Part shown: positions 1 through 11,390 of the stretch, piece by piece
How positions within the stretch are numbered: the stretch's first letter is position 1
Layout: each line of letters begins with the position of its first letter
Assembly: GCA_963691705.1 (NCBI GenBank)
Contig: OY829543.1
Coordinates: 47,534,564 to 47,598,563 of the forward strand
Direction: 5' to 3'
Length of the DNA stretch: 64,000 bases
Source of the DNA: Viola odorata
Lineage: Eukaryota > Streptophyta > Magnoliopsida > Malpighiales > Violaceae
Translations under genes and position numbers: made by a program
Notes under the pieces: generated by a model
Databases searched by the model: none
What the model was told of the DNA's origin: nothing
What the model saw: only the letters and a program-made list of their open reading frames with translations

Positions 1-258
1 AAACTAGCAAACGACTACCGGATAATTAAAAATGTGATTTTTAAGGCTAAAAATAATAATGATAATAATAATGAAAATACGTGACGAAAAATTAAAAATG
101 CGATTTCGAAAGCTGACGATGCTAACGACGATGCTAAAATACGATGAAAATTTTGAAAATGCTAGCGACAGTAAATTAACTAAAAATGACAGTAAATTAA
201 GTAAATAACAGAAATGCTAAAATTAATTTAAAATGACGTCAAAATTCGGGTATCAACA
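1..258 (-). repeat. Outer edge of an Ogre-family LTR (element Y, mostly left of window)
   Basis: Positions 1-258 align closely with 9001-9259, the terminal part of the complete minus-strand LTR at 5950-9259. Both end in GGGTATCAACA, which read on the minus strand is the LTR start TGTTGATACCC. The sequence after 258 (GGGACAGAGCC) is not the purine-rich tract that borders this family's 3' LTRs. This end is therefore the outer 5' edge of a minus-strand element, or a solo LTR. The body lies outside the window, so I cannot tell which. Confidence 0.85.
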
Positions 259-656
259 GGGACAGAGCCATAGAATTAAACATTACTTTAGCTATTATGA
301 TCCTCTCCAATACCCATTTTTATGCCCTAAAGGAGAAGTTGGTAGGCATTAGAATATTTTCAAACAATGCAGAAGGTCTTCCAATACTAATACAACAACT
401 ACAAAAGGCTTTTCAACTATTCTGACATTTACCTCTGCAAAAAATATTTTTGATCAAGAAATAGAAGGTAAGCTTTTAATTAATATGATATTATTTCAAT
501 TTTTTTTCATGTGTCTTTTAGAATTTTCACATGATTTTTTTAACATATAGGTGTGCATAGACTTACAATACCAAAAGTATCATGTAGAGAGTACTATTGT
601 TACAAGCTTCAAATTAGAGCTTTTATACAATCGATACTTTTACTATCTGGTAGTGA
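259..656. other. Unassigned AT-rich spacer
   Basis: No open frame or family motif is recognisable. It lies between the Y LTR edge and the probable Athila LTR. It may be the upstream part of the Athila LTR or older host DNA. A GTAAGC string near 468 looks like a splice donor, but no exon can be supported. Confidence 0.3.
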
Positions 657-2091
657 TTGACGTTTATTTCCATGTATTTTTACCATCTTAAACTACCTTA
701 TTTATGGTAAAAACAATCCCTTTCACGTCAATTTGCTATCTTTTGAAGGAAGTCTTGGGCAAGGGAAGAAATGAAGGAAACATATGCCTTGAGCGACAGA
801 GTAGCAATCTTGGCCGCAAGCTTGGCCAAGATTGCAGAGATAGAGGCGTGCTGATCATGGATTCAAGGAAGATGCATTTTGATTGAGAAACTAGCTGGTT
901 GTTGCATCCACTAGAATGACTCTTGGATGTAATCCCGATTTGTACAAAAACAATCTGTTTAGTATTTATTATTTTATCTTATTTTCGAATTTGAACATTT
1001 GGAGATTTTAGTGTTATCTCCTATCTTTTTGGAGTTTGGAATTTGGAAAAGAACGTGATTGATGTTAGGGAAGGCTATCAATTACGGGATCTTCCTACTT
1101 TCAACTTCTGTTTTTGTAAACACTTTGCTGCGATAATTTTTTGAAATATCGCATTTTAATTCTATTTTCATGTTCTTCAATTATTTCTTTATTTTCTTAA
1201 TTATTATGTCTAGTAGCTAAACACCCAATTCTTGGTAAGGGTTGAGTGAGCGTACTTGTGATTCGTGAGACCGATCTGTTCTTTTTATCCTCTCGTTTGT
1301 AATTGATTCGAGTTCTGTTTTAACAAACCGGTTCCTGTCTAGGCTAAGACTTGATCAATCTTAGGCAAGACGATGAATTTGTAGCCAGTCACGAAGGGGC
1401 CGAGCGAAACCGGAGTGACGCAAGTAGGCTAGCTGAGGTTAGTGGACTTGGATTGATATAGGACTAACCAGACTGACAATCTAGGGCTCCGAGTTGGGAG
1501 TAGATTGGCCTAGACTCTGTCTTTCCCTACGACATTGAGAAAACCCATGTGCCTCAAGCCAGCAGCCAATTGGATAAACCCTTTAACCAGCAAGGTGTCC
1601 ACTGGCTAGGATCACTAGGAAAGGGAGTTCCCGCCAAGTGGTTTCAAGAGGAGGAAAGTAGGATTGGAAAGGAGTTCCTCCCAATCTATAGCAGAGTTAT
1701 GAGAGAGAAGGAGAGAATCTAAAGGTCGATGATCGATTAAACAAGGAATGCGCTCACAAATTCACCCTTACCAGGAGTTTACCCCACATCAGTTCACAAC
1801 TAATCTCAATCAGCAATCTTAGCTAAGATTCCTTTCTGCCTAAGATTGCTTCTTTATTTAATTTTTGCTTTGTTACTTTTTATTGCTTTGTTTATTTTAA
1901 TTGCAGAAATAAAAACCCTAAACTCTAGTGACGAGGAAGTCGAGTCAAAACTACAATTTCCCGAAAGATCTCTATGGACGATCCTCTTACCACGATCTAC
2001 AAGTTCCTTGTGGACGAGTCATAAGTTGTATTCCTACGCCTAAATTCGTATATTTTATACAACTAAATTTGATGCCCTCGACACGCAACCA
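657..2091 (+). repeat. Athila-type 5' LTR (left boundary not resolved)
   Basis: The right end is set by a terminal CA at 2090-2091, a few bases before the PBS. The stretch is non-coding, with no long frame. No second copy is in the window, so the left end cannot be fixed. TG at 657 is one candidate and gives about 1.4 kb, a normal length for this lineage. Confidence 0.5.
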
Positions 2092-2096
2092 AATTT

Positions 2097-2114
2097 TGGT
2101 GCCGTTGCCGGGGA
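2097..2114 (+). other. Primer binding site of element Z (tRNA-Asp type)
   Basis: TGGTGCCGTTGCCGGGGA differs by one base from TGGCGCCGTTGCCGGGGA, the PBS typical of Athila elements and complementary to the 3' end of tRNA-Asp. It lies five bases after the LTR's terminal CA, as expected for the start of minus-strand DNA synthesis. Confidence 0.85.
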
Positions 2115-2166
2115 TCTTTTGACGGTGTTTTTGTAGTTTTATTTTTATTTTTGTCTTTTGCAGTTG

Positions 2167-4023
2167 ATGACCAGGTCCTCAAAGGAAGATTTACTACCTT
2201 TGAATCCAGAACTTACGAGGACTGAAGCGCAAAAAAGAAAGAAAGCCAAGAGGAAATTTGACGGTGAATTTTCAGGGACACAAACAGAATCTAGTCCCAG
2301 CAACAGTCTAGGCCAAGATCCAGGCCCAGCTGAAAAGCCAATACCAATCATGGAGGAAAACCAACAAGAACAGACGATGAGGGAACAAAATAGGGGCAGA
2401 ACAAGTGACCTACTCCTGTATTAATCTACCCCTAATGGCTAATGACTGGTCTATCAAGACAAATATCATAGCCAACTTAACCAAGTTCCATGGCCACTCA
2501 AACGAGAATCCATATAACCATTTGAGGAACCTTCACCTCTAATGTAACACTCTGAGACCAGTAGGAGTATCGATAGAGAGGGCCAAACTGAAAGCATTTC
2601 CCTGGTCTCTTGAAGATTCGGCAAAGAATTGGTTCTTTAGCTTGCCCCATAACACTATCACAACATGTGGAGACATGTTCGCTGCCTTTTTAAACAAGTA
2701 TTGGAACACATCTAAGGCAGGGACATCTAGGAAGAATTTAGTCTCCATCTAGCAGAGGGGAGGTGAGAGCTTGAGCGAGTATCATCAGAGGTTTAGGGAC
2801 CTTCAAGACATTTGTCCTACACATGGCGTGGCTGACAATCTTCTGATCCAATATTTCTATGACGGAATGTGTGTAAAGGATAAGGAGAGAGTGAATGCAG
2901 CCGTTGGAGGGGAACTTCAAGATCTTATACCAACAAGATCCAAATTGCTTCTCCAAACAATGGCCGATAATTGCCAAAATAATTCCTCATCCGAGAGAAA
3001 TTTTGCACCTTCTTCTTTGAATGCTTTAAATGTTGAACATAAACTTAATGAGCTAACTAATATATTGATGAATCTTTCTACAGGTGCCACATCTCAAGTA
3101 CAAAATACAGTAGCAGTAGTTAATCCTATGCCTTCGATTTGCGGGATTTGCCAACAAATAGATCACCCAACCTATAGTTGTTTCATGGTGCAAGAACTGG
3201 GTGATCCAGCCCCAATCCAAGTTAATGTTGCATATGGTTACAATCAAGGACAACTTAGATTTCCACATGAAAGTAACCAATACCCTTGGAGACAACATCT
3301 AGTGGAGACAAGATCCGCCTCAGCCTAGCCAACAACCACAACAACAATACAATCAGCAACCACAACAATCCCCTATCAACTTTCAACACTTCGTACCCAG
3401 ACCACCTCAGTCAAACCAGGCCACTGTCCCACTATTACCACCAGCACCTCAACCGCTTAAGATTACTGGGGTTCCCATAGAAGACACATTGCAAAAATTC
3501 ATGCAGGCAACCCAGTCTAGTCTTGTTGAGATGCAGAAGCAGATCGACCAACTCACTCAACAAATCCAGCAAACAGAAACAGGTGGCAAATTACCTTCCA
3601 CTACTGAAAATAATCCTAAGCACAATGTGAGTGCTATTCATCTAAGGAGTGGAAGCATTTTTCCTAAACGAAAGGGTGCAAAGGCAGATAAGGAAATACA
3701 CAATCAGTTGTTTGAGGATGAAGATGAGGATCCAGGCAGAATGTCAGTCGGAACCAATCTTGGGTAAGACTGAAACTAAGACTGACATTCCAGCCGAGAC
3801 AGAAAGAGAGCAATCAATCTTGGCTAAGCCAGTGGCTAAGACTGATGAGCAGAGTTCAGTACCTCAGGAAACAGTGGAGATTCCACCCCCTTATCCTCCC
3901 AACTCTTCCAAACAAAAGAAGTTAGACGAGGCTAAGGAATTCATGAACATTTTTGGCAAAGTGGCAGTGAATATTCCTATGCTAGATTTGATTTCTAAAG
4001 TACCATCTTATACAAAAATTTAA
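2167..4023 (+). pseudogene. gag: Athila-type gag, decayed
   Basis: Gag would form the cytoplasmic virus-like particle. The start is probably ATG 2167 (MTRSSKED), 53 bases after the PBS. The retrotransposon gag domain spans about 2430-2960, with the motif W-S-L-E-D-S-A-K-N-W-F at 2608-2640. A knuckle-like Cys/His stretch (CGICQQIDHPTYSC) lies near 3140-3180. The C-terminal part is Gln/Pro-rich and low complexity. The frame is broken by a stop near 2422, another near 2540, a third at about 2750 and further shifts around 3330-3500 and 3765. Identification rests on these motifs and on position between PBS and protease. It is not functional as read. Confidence 0.8.
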
Positions 4024-4058
4024 AAGAACTCTGTACTAACAAAAGAAAACTTGCAGGA

Positions 4059-4691
4059 ATGGAGAGAGTGAATCTTACACAGAATATTTCCTCAGTACTT
4101 CAGAACAAACTCCCGGAGAAATGCGGAGATCAAGGAACCTTCACAATCCCTTGTAAGATTGGGAACGAAATGGTGGAAAAGGCTCTTTGCGACTTAGGAG
4201 CTGGAATCAACGTGATGTCCTTGAAAGAATACGAGACATTGCAAATGGGACCAATGAAAGAGACGCAGGTGGTGATTCAGTTGGCTGACCGAACCATAAT
4301 TCATCCTAAGGGAGTAGTAGAGGACGTTCTCGTCCAAATCAATAATTTTATATACCCTATGGATTTTTATATTGTTGAGATGGATTCTGACTTACCTTCT
4401 TGTACAACAGATGTGCTCCTAGGGAGACCTTTCCTTAGGTCAGCTAGAGCAAAGATAGATGTTTATGAAGGTAGTATCATTTTGGAATTTTTTGGGAGCA
4501 CAATTAAGTTCTATATGAAAGAGGGATTAAAATATCAAAATGAGACGCACAGTGTTAATTTTATTGATATTTTATACCTCATCGAAGAAGAAACTGCAGA
4601 TTTGTGTGCTACCGACCCACTTGATTTTGTCATAAGTAGAAGTATCTCAGCTAAGACACTGGTAGAATTGGAAGACCAAGTGGGAAACTGA
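4059..4691 (+). pseudogene. pro: Athila-type aspartic protease region
   Basis: An open frame of 210 residues carries the retropepsin active-site string CDLGAGINVM near residues 44-53, in place of the usual DLGAS, and the downstream LLGRPFLRSA at about residues 120-129. This protease would cleave the Gag-Pol polyprotein. The Ser/Thr normally after DLGA is Gly here, which probably weakens or abolishes activity. The frame follows gag after a short interval containing stops. In Athila elements gag and pol are normally one long frame, so this is a fragment. Confidence 0.8.
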
Positions 4692-4799
4692 GAAGATCTA
4701 AGGGAGATCTTAACAGATCTTCACGAGACTGAACTATTAAAGGAAGCATTGAATTGCCCATTGTTAAGCGTGTCTAATTCTTAAGTTTTACCATATATT

Positions 4800-5949
4800 G
4801 TGCAGGCACCCAAGCTGGATCTTAAGGAGTTGCCAGAACACCTTAAGTATGCCTATCTAGGCCAAGATAAAACTCTGCGAGTAATAATCTCAGCTAAGCT
4901 TTCTAGCGAGGAAGAAGCCAGATTGACAGACGTGTTGAAGGAACACAAAGAAGCTATTGGGTGGACCTTGGCAGACATCAAGGGCATATCCTCGACCATT
5001 TGTACCCACAAGATTCATGTGGAAGAGGATAAGAAAACAGTCTGACAACCCCAAAGGAGGCTAAACCCTCCGATGATGGAAGTTGTCAAGAAAGAAATTA
5101 TTAAGTTGCTTGATGCTGGAATTATTTACCCAATCTCTGATAGTTCATGGGTTTCACATGTGCAGGTTGTACCTAAGAAGACAGGGATTGCCGTGATCGA
5201 AGGGGAAGATGGAGTCAAAAGGACCACAAGAATTCAGAAAGGGTGGAGGGTCTGCATAGATACCGCAGACTTAACTAAGTAACGAAGAAAGACCACTTTC
5301 CGTTACCATTCATTGACCAAATGGTGGAACGACTGACTGGGAAATCCCACTACTGTTTCTTGGCCGGTTATTCGGGATTTCATCAAATTCCAGTGGCGTT
5401 AGAAGACCAAGAGAAGACGACATTCACATGTCCCTTCGGAACCTTTGCGTATAGGAGGATGCCATTTGGATTGTGCAATGCACCAGCCACCTTTCAAAGG
5501 TGTATGGTTAGTATCTTTTCAGACTATGTGGAAAAAGGTATTGAAGTGTTCATGGATGACTTCACCGTCTATGGTGATGATTTTGATCAATGCTTATTTA
5601 ATCTGAAAAACATTTTGAAAAGATGTGTGACCACTAATCTTGTCTTAAACTTTGAAAAATGCCACTTTATGGTAGAACAAGGTATTGTCTTAGGCCATGT
5701 AGTTTCCAAGAAAGGCATAGAAGTCGACCAGGCTAAGATTTATGTTATTAAAAGCTTACCTTACCCCTCATGCGTGCGTGAGGTTAGAAGTTTTCTTGGC
5801 CACGCAGGATTTTATCGCAGGTTTATCAAAGACTTCTCAAAGATAGTAGAGCCAATGTGTAAGTTGTTACAAAAAGAAGAGGACTTTAATTTTGACGAAG
5901 CTTGCCAAGTGGCGTTTGACAAGATCAAAGAGAAACTCACTACAACCCC
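4800..5949 (+). pseudogene. pol: Athila-type reverse transcriptase, 3'-truncated
   Basis: The N-terminal connection and RT begin near 4800 (EHKEAIGWTLADIKG). They continue through LLDAGIIYPISDS at 5109, the RT core CPFGTFAYRRMPFGLCNAP near 5432-5490 and the catalytic FMDDF near 5552. The thumb ends at about 5945. The first catalytic Asp motif, normally FLDGYSG, reads FLAGYSG; the Ala codon is at 5363-5365. Stops occur at 5043-5045 and 5280-5282. RNase H and integrase are missing because element AC begins at 5950. This is a dead fragment. Confidence 0.9.
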
Positions 5950-6832
5950 TGTCGCGCCCCGAAAATTTAAAAATTTGCGAGTGTGCAACGAACTTGAGAT
6001 CTTCAGATACTCGGCGTAAAAGGGACGCCTAACAGCATGCAATGAAGTTGCCACCCTAATTTGGTTGCTAGGTTTAGGGAACCTTAATCGTCATGACATA
6101 AGAAATATAATAAGTAAAAAAACTAAAGGCACAAAAAAAGGGTCTGGACCCCAGACAAAAGGTTCGGGGTCGTATTATGGTCTCAGGAAGTTGTTAGGCA
6201 CCCGAGTCACATCCGAAAATGGTTACCGGTTGATGAGAGAGGTGTTTTTAAAAGGTGTTTGATGAAAATGCGTTTTGTTTTGAAAAGGGGGCCCTCAGAG
6301 GAATCGTCACTTTAGTCTTTTCCACAATCGGGACCGTTCAGGAATAATTGATCGTTGAACCGATCGATTATTCATGACCGTAGTGATGAGACTGAATTTT
6401 CCGTAAGACTGAATGAGCGCCCTCTATGTCATCATCGGGCCAATGCATGATTAAATTAATTACTACGTGATTCTATCATGGATAGCTTAGTAGAGTACAG
6501 ATTAAATGAAAGGTTTTTGAAATGATAAATTGATGTGGGATCGAAAGTCCCCATGTACATGCAGTCAATACAAGCGAGAATTTAAAATCATATGAACATG
6601 GCATTTTAAGCAAGTCTTTAAACATGTTGTTCATGTGAGTTGATTTTAGTTCTAGCAATTCTATATATCATGCGTACGATTGATATTTACGAAAAGCGTT
6701 GAATAAATAAAAAGGAACGAAAGGCGTACTTTCGAGCGAAGCTTGAAATTAAAACCTACAAAATGAGAGTGTTAGTGATAGCTCAAAAAATAAATAAGCA
6801 ATTTTATGAGTGCAGGAAATTAAAGGATGACA

Positions 6833-6995
6833 GTTGATTGCATGCGAGAAATGATGGATTTGACGCATACGAAATTTAAATGCTGAGTTGATTGCATGCG
6901 AGAAATGATTGATTTAACGCATACGAAAATTAAATGCTGAGTTGATTGCACGCGAGAAATGATTGATTTAACGCATACGAAAATTAAATGCTGAG
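6833..6995 (-). repeat. Three units of the LTR 54-bp GCATGC repeat
   Basis: The string GTTGATTGCATGCG recurs at 6833 and 6887, with a variant (GTTGATTGCACGCG) at 6941, giving a period of 54 bp. Further degenerate AT-rich units (GTTGATATTGCAGAAAAT) follow from about 7080 to 7200. The same array in B's LTR has about eleven units. Confidence 0.85.
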
Positions 6996-7736
6996 TTGAT
7001 AATTTGCAGAAAAATAAACAACAGTTGATGATTTACAAAAAAATTTAAAACAGTTGACGATTTGCAAATTTTTTAATGATTGATACTGCAGAAAATTAAA
7101 GCAATTGATATTGCAGAAAATTAAAGCAGTTGATATTGCAGAAAATTAAAACAGTTGATATTGCAGAAAATAAAACAGTTGATATTGCAGAAAATAAAAC
7201 AGTTGATAAATTGCGGAAGAATTTCCAGCAGCTTGCGAAAAATTAAAGCAGTTGAATATTTACGAAAATTAAAATGCGACCGACCATGTAGGCGGTAAAA
7301 TGAATGATTGAATTTAAATTGCCGAAAGTAAATTGCAGAAATTTAAAGTGCGACGAATTTAAACAGTTGATATTTGCAGAAAATAAGCAGTTGATTTTTA
7401 CGACCGACCACGTAGGCGGTAAATTGAATTTAAATTGCCGAAAGTAAATTGCGGAAAATTAAAGTGCGAATAATGTAAACAGTTGATATTTGCAGAAAAT
7501 AAGCAGTTGATTTTTGCGACCGACCATGTAGGCGGTAAATTGAATTTAAATTGCCGAAAGTAAATTGCGAAAAATTAAAGTGCGAATAATGTAAACAGTT
7601 GATAGGTACAGAAAATTAAAGTGTTAGTACGAAAAATAATCATACGAAGCATACAAATACTTTACGAAAAAAACACGATTATGAGAGAGAAAAATGACAA
7701 TGGACTGGGGCCAAATTGAAAAAAATGCCAAGGAAA

Positions 7737-7801
7737 TGGGCCAGGAATAGTGCCTGGCCCATAAAAAAATGAAAGGATGGTGATGGGCCAAGCCCATCAC
7801 C
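7737..7801 (-). other. Two adjacent hairpins in AC LTR
   Basis: The first pairs TGGGCCAGG (7737-7745) with CCTGGCCCA (7753-7761). The second pairs GGTGATGGGC (7779-7788) with GCCCATCACC (7792-7801) across a 3-nt loop. They lie about 0.5-0.6 kb downstream of the TATA box in transcript sense, so they should be in the RNA. Equivalent hairpins occur in B and E. Confidence 0.8.
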
Positions 7802-8325
7802 TTTCATATGTTGAATAGGCCAAAGGGGCACTATTCATTGTCCTCTCCTTTGGTCGTCGGCGCCACTGCCGGCGGCCAATCTCCGGCCACAGGAGACTGC
7901 TTCAAAAAATCTTCATACCGAGACGCTCATTTCCTCGACGGCTTCCTGACCGTACTAACCTCGAATTTTAGCGAAAATCGTACGGAGTTTAATTTTGAAA
8001 AAATGACGAAACCGTTAATTATCGAAAACTAATTAATTCACGCAATCTAGCTAACGATTTCTTAAATTGAAAACGGGTATTTAATCTACATCATACACAT
8101 GAATTAATGGCATAAAAACAAGTAATTTATCTACTCAAAATCAAGCCAAACGAATTAAAGAAGAAAAATGCATAAAAATGAAAGAAAAGAAAGTTTGAAA
8201 AAAGCTTACTGGAAAAGCTTGGAACTTGGCAACTGATGCTCTACATGAGCTATCAGTTAAGAGGGAGGAGGGGCAGAGCTTTCTCTTGCAAAATTGGTAC
8301 CCCTTTTACGTTGAGAGGGAGGGGC

Positions 8326-8335
8326 CTTTTATAGG
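8326..8335 (-). promoter_or_regulatory. TATA box of AC LTR promoter
   Basis: On the minus strand this reads CCTATAAAAG, in the position equivalent to CTATAAATAG in B's LTR. It is about 0.93 kb from the LTR start, similar to B's 0.92 kb. It is probably the RNA polymerase II promoter of the element. Confidence 0.65.
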
Positions 8336-9259
8336 CTTGAGATCGCGTGGTCGGGAGGACGAGGGCTGTGCGTGGTGGCCGTGAGCGTGCGCTGGCGGGG
8401 CTAGGGGAGGCGTGATGATGGCTGAACGGGACAGGAAGCGACGGGCTCGAGCTAGGAAGCGATGGGAGCAGGTAATTCAGTGGCCTGCTCCGCTGCATGC
8501 TCTTCGGCCTGTTCATGTGCACCATGCACATTTAATTGTCAACCGTTGATCTGGTTGACTTTTCTTGGTTGACCAGATCAACGGTTGTGATCAAATTGCC
8601 TTTTACCTTATTTAAATGGCCTCGAGTCGATTCCTGCGAGCAAACGTTTTGATTTTTCGAGCCGAAGGTACCAACGCGTAGAGAAAAATACGACGGGTTT
8701 AACCGTCTATAGTGAATGATGAGAATTTTTCGTTTAACGTATTTATTTTCTCGTTCAAGAACATGAAACGTTTGGACGGAAAAATAATGACGTTACGTCG
8801 AAAATTACACGAAACGCTGTAGACCGTTGTGAACGAAAAAATGCTACCAACTAGTTGATGGAAAACATTTCAAATTCAAGCTATTGTCCGAGCGAACTTA
8901 CTCGGGTCCAATAAAAGCTCGAACGAAAATAATAATAAAAAATAAAAAAAATAAAAAAATGCGCTAAAATACTAAAAATCCTAAAAATCATTAGATGACC
9001 TAAAACGAAGAAAAAACTAGCAAATTAGTGCCGAATAGTTAAAAATGTGATTTTTAAGGCTAAAAATAATAAGGAAAATACGTGACGAAAAATTAAAAAT
9101 GTTATTTTGAACGCTGACGATGATAATGAAGATGCTAAAACGCGATAAAATTTTTAAAAATGCTAACGACAACAAATTAACTAAAAATGATAGTAAATTA
9201 AGTAAATAACAGAAATGCTAAAATCAATTAAAAATGGCGTCAAAATTCGGGTATCAACA

Positions 9260-9273
9260 GTTGCCCCCTCTTT
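9260..9273 (-). other. Polypurine tract of element AC
   Basis: On the minus strand it reads AAAGAGGGGGCAAC immediately before the LTR start TGTTGATACCC. The identical string borders both B-type LTRs. It is the expected primer for plus-strand DNA synthesis and fixes AC's orientation. Confidence 0.9.
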
Positions 9274-10005
9274 ACTGTCTTATCGAAGTACTTGATAAGC
9301 AGTAAAGATGGTTGCCCCTACATATCCGAATTTTGGCAACACTGCAGGTCTTACCTCGAGCTTACAGTGATGACGTCACTCTAGGAGGAGATAGTTGGTC
9401 GGTGTCACTCTGGGAGGAGGTAGTTTTGATGATGTTATTCGTAGAGGTCACTCTGGAGGAGATACGTTGTAGCTGTCACTTTGGGAGGAGAAAGGTTTTG
9501 ATCGGATGTCCTGCAAAGGTATGAACTTAGATCTACTCGGACATTGAGAAAATAAGTTGCGGAAAACGTGAATGACAACTACTCTGGCAGGAGTGGAAGA
9601 TAATTTTACGAAAATGTAAATGACGGCTCCACTGGGGGGATGAGCGTTTTAACATGTAACTGAAGTTGCTTCGGGAGGATAATGCGCGATTCGTAGAAAC
9701 ACGAATGATTTGTCCTAATGATGTCACTCTAGGAGGAGATAATAATTATGCAGAAATGTAGAATTATGTAAATGATGTCACTCTAGGAGGAGAAAAATGC
9801 ATGCTGTCACTCTAGGAGGAGGAAATACGTGTTATCACTCTAGGAGGAGGAAATATAAAGCTGTCACTCTAGGAGGAGGAAATATAAAGCTGTCACTCTA
9901 GGAGGAGGAAATATAAAGCTGTCACATTAGGAGGAGGAAATATAAAGCTGTCACTCTAGGAGGAGGAAATATAAAGCTATCACTCTAGGAGGAGGGAATA
10001 CGTGG
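9274..10005 (-). repeat. AC 3' UTR with 29-bp tandem array, left part
   Basis: Units contain the core TCACTCTAGGAGGAG. The regular 29-bp part (spacer GAAATATAAAGCTG) runs at about 9830-10000, with degenerate units from about 9365. D interrupts the array at 10006 and it resumes at 26124. No gene is visible; small frames are by-products of the repeat. Confidence 0.85.
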
Positions 10006-10514
10006 TAATAAGATTCGAGTTTCTGCGGGGGCGGAATAAGGATTATGGCTGTCCGGAATCACTGTGGCTGCTGACCGTGGTACCTGCAAAGCGCCGGAGG
10101 GGGGCTCCGGCGTAGACACTCCGATGCTTAAGTTAGTATGGCTATGAAATTCTGCAGAGATTTTAGTAGAGAATTTGCTCTTACTTTAGATCTAGAATGG
10201 GGTGGTATTTATAGGCAGAAGAGAAGACGTTACCTCAGCGGGGCGTTATCGAGGGGAGATAATGCCCAGGATGACGTCACCAGGGTGACTTCACGTGGGT
10301 CCCCAGACACAGATATCTCCTATGTGATGCTATCGGCCTTCCTGGGATAGAATGACGCCATGTGGGACCCCTCGCTGATGTCGACTATCCCAAGGTGCAC
10401 AACTTATCGCGGGCGGCAACCGAGTGTCGGAGTAAGTCAAGGTCCACAGGGGTCTGCCCTTGTCCACGGGTGAGATGACGAACGTACCCTTGGTCGTTTC
10501 ATCAATTGTTATCA
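10006..10514 (-). repeat. 3' LTR of element D
   Basis: It pairs with 25597-26123. The left edge reads TAATAAG where the partner has TGATAAG, so the terminal TG is mutated to TA. The right edge is GTTATCA. A TATA-like CTATAAATA lies at about 10205-10214 on the minus strand. It lacks the 20-C run of the partner. Confidence 0.93.
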
Positions 10515-11321
10515 TAAGCCCAACTGAAAAGGAGCCCGAGTGTTTACCAAGGGCTTCTTTCTCTACTTCTGGAGAAATGCTACCCCTTTCATACTGTGGC
10601 GGATTTGCAAGAATTTTCGGACTCTTTCGGATTCATCTGATAGTACAAAGGCACAGGATCTCTGATATCGGGTCAGATAATGGGAAACAAATCCCTTGAG
10701 TTAGCCATTGGTCATAATGAGGGTGGTGATCGAACTGTCTGTGGAGAGGGCGTTGTAGTTGTGTCGGCGAGGCACGGAAACTGTAACACTGACATCCCCG
10801 CGATATGCTCGATATGACCAACATTGGTGAGGTAGAGTATCATGATATTACCCCTTCAGGACTCCATACATCATTCTGAAGGCGATACGTCCCTATTTTT
10901 CCTGCATATTTTCAAATATATCTTGTTAGTAAAATATCAAGTAATGATAGATTCCAGTTACCTCCATAGGTTTTCGCTTATGCATATCGCTTTCTCTTTT
11001 CAAGCGCGTAAGCCGTTTGTAAACCGACATGGTTTTTCCTCATAAACTACCTACGATTTGTGCGGTCTTACGTCGTTGCTACCTACAATATCGACGCGGT
11101 TTTACGGTGCTCGGAGCCACCTGCGGTGTTGCGCGGTTTTTATGCTATGGGCCGCCTACAAATCACATGGCGTTATGTTGTCATGGACCTTAGCCCATGT
11201 TCCGCTTGAGCATTTTGGGCATCTTTTAAAAGCTCTGCGTCAGCCTTCGCTCCTATCGCTGTTAGATAATCGGAGTGGCCCAATTTTCGAGATTCCCAGG
11301 TGAACAGCTGTTGCTCTGGAT
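10515..11321. other. D 3' flank without recognised gene
   Basis: This non-coding stretch lies between D's 3' LTR and the first antisense ORF. The LTR-adjacent sequence on the minus strand (CAGTTGGGCTTA) is a poor polypurine tract. Small frames here have no recognisable features. Confidence 0.4.
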
Positions 11322-11329
11322 CTATAAAT
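11322..11329 (+). promoter_or_regulatory. TATA-like box before antisense ORF a
   Basis: CTATAAAT lies about 62 bp upstream of ATG 11391. An ATG at 11328 overlaps this box and is therefore an unlikely start. Confidence 0.45.
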
Positions 11330-11390
11330 GCGACCCTTATTCCCATGCCAATTCTTCATATTCTCTCTGCTCCTTTTTAGCCATTTTCTT

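Larger units (their letters stand above)
259..5949 (+). mobile_element. Element Z: truncated Athila-type Ty3/Gypsy retrotransposon
   Basis: The order on the plus strand is LTR remnant, PBS, gag, protease and RT, then an abrupt stop at 5949 where element AC begins (TGTCGCGCC). The PBS has the tRNA-Asp-type sequence usual in Athila elements, and the protease (DLGA) and RT (FMDDFTVYG) strings are typical of that lineage. RNase H, integrase and the 3' LTR are absent and would lie right of the window. Many in-frame stops show it is old. It is the oldest layer of the nest seen here. Confidence 0.85.
5950..9259 (-). repeat. 3' LTR of Ogre element AC (3.3 kb)
   Basis: On the plus strand it runs from TGTCGCGCC to GGTATCAACA; read on the minus strand it starts TGTTGATACCC and ends GGCGCGACA. 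The right border carries the PPT. Relative to B's LTRs (about 4.0 kb) it is shorter, mainly because the 54/55-bp internal array has about three units instead of about eleven. It contains a TATA-like box at 8326-8335 and hairpins at 7737-7801. Small open frames inside it are not credible genes. Confidence 0.92.

Noticed and set aside
259..480. Possible host exon ending at a GTAAGC donor
   Set aside because: The frame before the donor has a stop and no recognisable protein; there is too little to support a gene.
704..886. Small frame in Athila LTR
   Set aside because: It lies in LTR sequence, with no domain and no supporting start context.
9723..10000. CRISPR-like appearance of regularly spaced repeats (also 26124-26360)
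   Set aside because: Spacers between the cores are themselves identical, so this is a simple tandem array in a plant retroelement UTR. No cas genes are near.
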